Below, one piece after another: positions 60,905-64,000 of a stretch of 64,000 bases of DNA. The translations under genes and the position numbers were made by a program. How positions within the stretch are numbered: position 1 is the stretch's first letter; every line of letters starts with the position of its first letter. The DNA comes from Prochlorococcus sp. AG-347-L21 (GTDB taxonomy: Bacteria > Cyanobacteriota > Cyanobacteriia > PCC-6307 > Cyanobiaceae), in contig QCCQ01000005.1 of the NCBI GenBank assembly GCA_003278875.1, forward strand, positions 1-64,000, written 5' to 3'. Below the pieces are notes generated by a model. That model was not told the DNA's origin. It saw only the letters and a program-made list of their open reading frames with translations, and made no database searches.

Positions 60905-63900
60905 AAAGAGTAAGCATCAATTTTATTATATTGCAAAGCTTTGATTGCTTTGATAGCTGAATTTGCTCCAGGAATAGTTGTAAAAGTTGGAATATTATAT
61001 TCTAGAGCAGCACGTCTTAAATATGCATCATCATGAAGAGCCAGAGAGCCGATTGGAGTATTAATTATTAATTGTACAAGTCCCGAACGAATTAGGTCCT
61101 CAATATTTGGTCTGCCTTCATGAACTTTTAAAACTTCTTCAACTTGAATACCTAAAGCTGTCAAATATGCAGCTGTACCTTTTGTTGCAATTAATTTAAA
61201 TCCTAATTTCAAAAGTTCTCTAGCAATTTGCTCAAGGTTTTTTTTATCTAAATCATTTGTAGATAAAAAAGCTACTCCTTCTGAAGGGACACCATTTCCT
61301 GCTGCCAATTCCGACTTAGCATAAGCAATTCCAAAATCTTTAGCTAGACCCATTACTTCTCCAGTAGATCTCATTTCAGGACCAAGAAGTGTATCAGATC
61401 CAGGAAATCTTTTGAAAGGTAAAACAGCTTCTTTAACTGCCTGAAATTTTGGAGAAAATTCTTCTGTGAAATTAACATCCTCTAATGTAAAACCTTGCAT
61501 TAACTGGGTAGCTAATTTTGCGACTGGTTTGCCTATGGCTTTTGATACAAATGGGACTGTCCTCGATGCTCTAGGATTTGCTTCAAGAATAAATAACTTA
61601 TCTTCTTTGTTATTTGTATTTATCACCGCAAATTGCAAATTAATTAAACCAACAACATTTAATCTTTGTGCAATTAATTTAGTCCAGTTCCTTACATTTT
61701 CTATTGTAGATGTTGAAAGAGAAATGGATGGTAAACAACAAGCTGAATCTCCTGAATGAATTCCGGCAGGTTCAACATGTTCCATTAGACCTGCAATTAC
61801 AACCGAACCTTGTGAATCGCATAAAGCATCAACATCTATCTCAATTGCATTATTTAAATATTGGTCAAGAAGTATTGGATGATCAGGCGATACCTTAACT
61901 GCTTCAGAGATATATCTCGATAATTCATTCTCATCTTTAACAATTTCCATAGCCCTTCCACCTAAAACATAAGAGGGTCTTACAACTAAGGGATATCCAA
62001 TATTTTTTGCAACAATTTCTGCTTCATTTTGATTACGCGCAATACCGTTTAAAGGTTGTCTAATACATAATTCATCAAGTATTTTTGTAAATTCCTCCCT
62101 ATCTTCTGCTAAATCGATAGATATTGGAGACGTCCCAAGGATTTTTGATCCAGTTATGACACCTTCCTTTGATTTAAGCCATTCAAATAAAGGTAATGAT
62201 AATTTCAGTGGGGTTTGACCTCCGAATTGAACAATCAAACCATAAGGATTTTCAGCTTCTATGATGTTGAGCACATCCTCTAAAGTTACGGGCTCAAAAT
62301 ACAAAATATCGCTGGTATCATAATCTGTTGATACAGTTTCTGGGTTACTATTAACCATTATTGTTTTATAGCCATTTGATGAGGCTTGATATGATGCATG
62401 ACAACAACAGTAATCAAATTCTATTCCCTGACCAATTCTGTTTGGACCTCCACCAAGAATCATAATTTTTTTTGAAATACAATTTTCTGAAATCTCGCTA
62501 TCTAAAATTTGAGAATTAAAATTGATGAAAGTTTCCTCATAAGTTGAATAATGATAAGGAGTTGAGGATGAGAATTCTGCTGAACAAGTATCAACAGTTT
62601 TATAAGTTGGTATTATATTAAGTTTTTTTCTATATCTTCTCACTTCAAAAAATTCAGAATTAGTTAACTTTGCTATCTGTTGATCTGAAAAGCCTAATTG
62701 TTTAGCATGTAACATCAAATCCCTATCAAGGGAATAAAGTTCCTTTTCTTTCAAAAAGTCATTTTCAAAATTAAAGATATTACGGAGTTTTTCGATAAAC
62801 CATAAATCTATATTTGTTAACTCTCGAATATATGAATTAGTTTTACCAAGCTGCATAGCTTTTTTAACTAAAAGAATTCTTTCAGATGTGGGAGTTCTTA
62901 AACTATTTTTAATATGACTTTCGTCTTTAAATTCATCTAGCAAATCACATTCCCATCCAAAAATACCTACTTCTAATGACCTAAGTGCTTTCTGAAATGA
63001 CTCCTCAAAAGAACGGCCTATTGCCATTGACTCACCAACGGATTTCATAGCAGTACTTAAAGTATTTGAAGAGCCTTTAAATTTTTCAAAGGCAAATCTT
63101 GGAATCTTAGTAACTACGTAATCAATTGATGGTTCAAAACATGCAGGTGTTTTTTTTGTAATGTCATTAATAATCTCATTAAGTGTATAACCGACAGATA
63201 ATAAAGCAGCAATCTTAGCGATGGGGAATCCAGTTGCTTTACTTGCTAAAGCTGATGATCTGCTCACACGGGGATTCATTTCTATGACAATTACTTCTCC
63301 ATTAGATGGATTTATTGCAAATTGGATATTACTCCCTCCTGTTTCAACTCCTACCTCTCTAATAATTTTCAATGACAAATCCCTCAATCTCTGATACTCC
63401 TTATCTGTTAAAGTCTGTGCAGGAGCTACAGTAATCGAATCGCCAGTGTGGATACCCATAGGATCTAAATTTTCAATACTGCAAACTATCACTACATTGT
63501 CAGCGGTATCTCTCATTACCTCTAGTTCATACTCTTTCCATCCTATTAGTGATTTTTCAATCAATATTTGATTACTTGGACTTTCCTCTAAACCTGATTT
63601 ACACAATTCGACAAACTCTTCAAGGTTAAAAGCAATACCACCTCCTACACCACCTAATGTAAATGCAGGTCTTATTATAAGAGGATAAGAACTAATTTTT
63701 TTTGATACATTTATAGCTTCATCAAGGTTAGATGCAATTCCAGATGGACATACATTTACATTTATTTTCTCCATCGATTCTTTAAACAATTTTCTATCTT
63801 CAGCTTTATTAATAGCTACTAAATCAGCACCAATTAATTCAATATTATTTTGTTTCAAAAAATCTGATTCTGATAATTTAACAGCAAGATTCAAAGCAGT

Positions 63901-64000
63901 TTGACCTCCCATAGTAGGAAGAATCGCATCAGGTTTTTCTTTTAAAATAATCTGAGAAACAATTTCAGGAGTCAAAGGTTCAATATAAGTTTTATTAGCA
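60883..64000 (-). CDS. carB: Carbamoyl-phosphate synthase large subunit (5' end beyond the window)
   Basis: At least 1039 residues; the frame is still open at base 64000 ('[11 protein letters not shown]' at the edge), so the N-terminal few dozen residues are missing. The two ATP-grasp halves are visible: '[14 protein letters not shown]', '[15 protein letters not shown]', '[27 protein letters not shown]' in the first and '[20 protein letters not shown]', '[17 protein letters not shown]', '[24 protein letters not shown]' in the second. The C-terminal MGS-like allosteric domain ends it. Role: makes carbamoyl phosphate for arginine and pyrimidines, with CarA supplying ammonia. Confidence 0.97.
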   Translation of the reverse strand, partial: ANKTYIEPLTPEIVSQIILKEKPDAILPTMGGQTALNLAVKLSESDFLKQNNIELIGADLVAINKAEDRKLFKESMEKINVNVCPSGIASNLDEAINVSKKISSYPLIIRPAFTLGGVGGGIAFNLEEFVELCKSGLEESPSNQILIEKSLIGWKEYELEVMRDTADNVVIVCSIENLDPMGIHTGDSITVAPAQTLTDKEYQRLRDLSLKIIREVGVETGGSNIQFAINPSNGEVIVIEMNPRVSRSSALASKATGFPIAKIAALLSVGYTLNEIINDITKKTPACFEPSIDYVVTKIPRFAFEKFKGSSNTLSTAMKSVGESMAIGRSFEESFQKALRSLEVGIFGWECDLLDEFKDESHIKNSLRTPTSERILLVKKAMQLGKTNSYIRELTNIDLWFIEKLRNIFNFENDFLKEKELYSLDRDLMLHAKQLGFSDQQIAKLTNSEFFEVRRYRKKLNIIPTYKTVDTCSAEFSSSTPYHYSTYEETFINFNSQILDSEISENCISKKIMILGGGPNRIGQGIEFDYCCCHASYQASSNGYKTIMVNSNPETVSTDYDTSDILYFEPVTLEDVLNIIEAENPYGLIVQFGGQTPLKLSLPLFEWLKSKEGVITGSKILGTSPISIDLAEDREEFTKILDELCIRQPLNGIARNQNEAEIVAKNIGYPLVVRPSYVLGGRAMEIVKDENELSRYISEAVKVSPDHPILLDQYLNNAIEIDVDALCDSQGSVVIAGLMEHVEPAGIHSGDSACCLPSISLSTSTIENVRNWTKLIAQRLNVVGLINLQFAVINTNNKEDKLFILEANPRASRTVPFVSKAIGKPVAKLATQLMQGFTLEDVNFTEEFSPKFQAVKEAVLPFKRFPGSDTLLGPEMRSTGEVMGLAKDFGIAYAKSELAAGNGVPSEGVAFLSTNDLDKKNLEQIARELLKLGFKLIATKGTAAYLTALGIQVEEVLKVHEGRPNIEDLIRSGLVQLIINTPIGSLALHDDAYLRRAALEYNIPTFTTIPGANSAIKAIKALQYNKIDAYSLQEIHNY

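Overview
The window is a gene-dense, strongly AT-rich stretch of a marine picocyanobacterial chromosome. It most resembles a high-light-type Prochlorococcus. Evidence: chlorophyll genes (chlH, acsF), cyanobacterial orphan families (Ycf20/DUF565, DUF1651, DUF2237, DUF2949, DUF2996, DUF3038, DUF4335, DUF6447, a CCB2/CCB4-like factor), a B12-dependent methionine synthase with cobN and cobU, very small intergenic gaps, and frequent TTG/GTG starts. The species call is an inference from composition and gene content; no search was run.

Layout. 0-14.6 kb: dacB end, coaD, a flavin reductase-like protein, uvrC, hemJ, a PHP protein, cobN, ilvE, metH, a DUF2237 protein and an Ap4A phosphorylase-like protein. 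14.6-16.7 kb: a ribbon-helix-helix/J-domain fusion, then a non-coding stretch carrying regularly spaced AGACT/AGTCT boxes, then a small exported protein. 16.7-25.3 kb: pheT, rpmG, rpsR, a minimal RNB ribonuclease, metG, an LptC-like lipoprotein, a complex-C cofactor-assembly protein, cobU, trmL and tRNA-Met. 25.4-25.95 kb: clpS and a DUF1651 protein. 25.95-29.75 kb: a loosely packed patch of 40-130-residue ORFs with palindromic operator-like sites, an RHH regulator, a thioredoxin-like exported protein and hairpins; this is the accessory-looking part of the window. 29.8-44.7 kb: 2-Cys peroxiredoxin, an FtsH-like protein lacking zinc ligands, rpmF, ycf20, a HAD phosphatase, a tiny Psb30-like protein, two half-size TMEM165/GDT1 genes, an RNase R-like protein lacking its catalytic aspartates, acsF, tldD/tldE, fmt and terC. 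44.7-64 kb: mfd, a run of cyanobacterial orphan families, a UbiH-like hydroxylase, dapB, chlH, folP, tpiA, an S4 protein, an ABC exporter and carB (cut by the right edge).

Functional threads. Tetrapyrrole and cobalamin metabolism recurs (hemJ, acsF, chlH, cobN, cobU, metH), as do translation (rpmG, rpsR, rpmF, metG, pheT, fmt, trmL, tRNA-Met) and DNA repair (uvrC, mfd).

The most unusual observations are two apparent pseudo-enzymes (FtsH with NEVGR in place of HExxH; an RNB protein without the Asp cluster, complemented elsewhere by a minimal RNB protein that has it). Others are a DUF3038 gene whose only plausible start is ATT, the 12-bp-phased AGACT/AGTCT arrays, and the RHH gene bracketed by AGTGT-N-ACACT palindromes.
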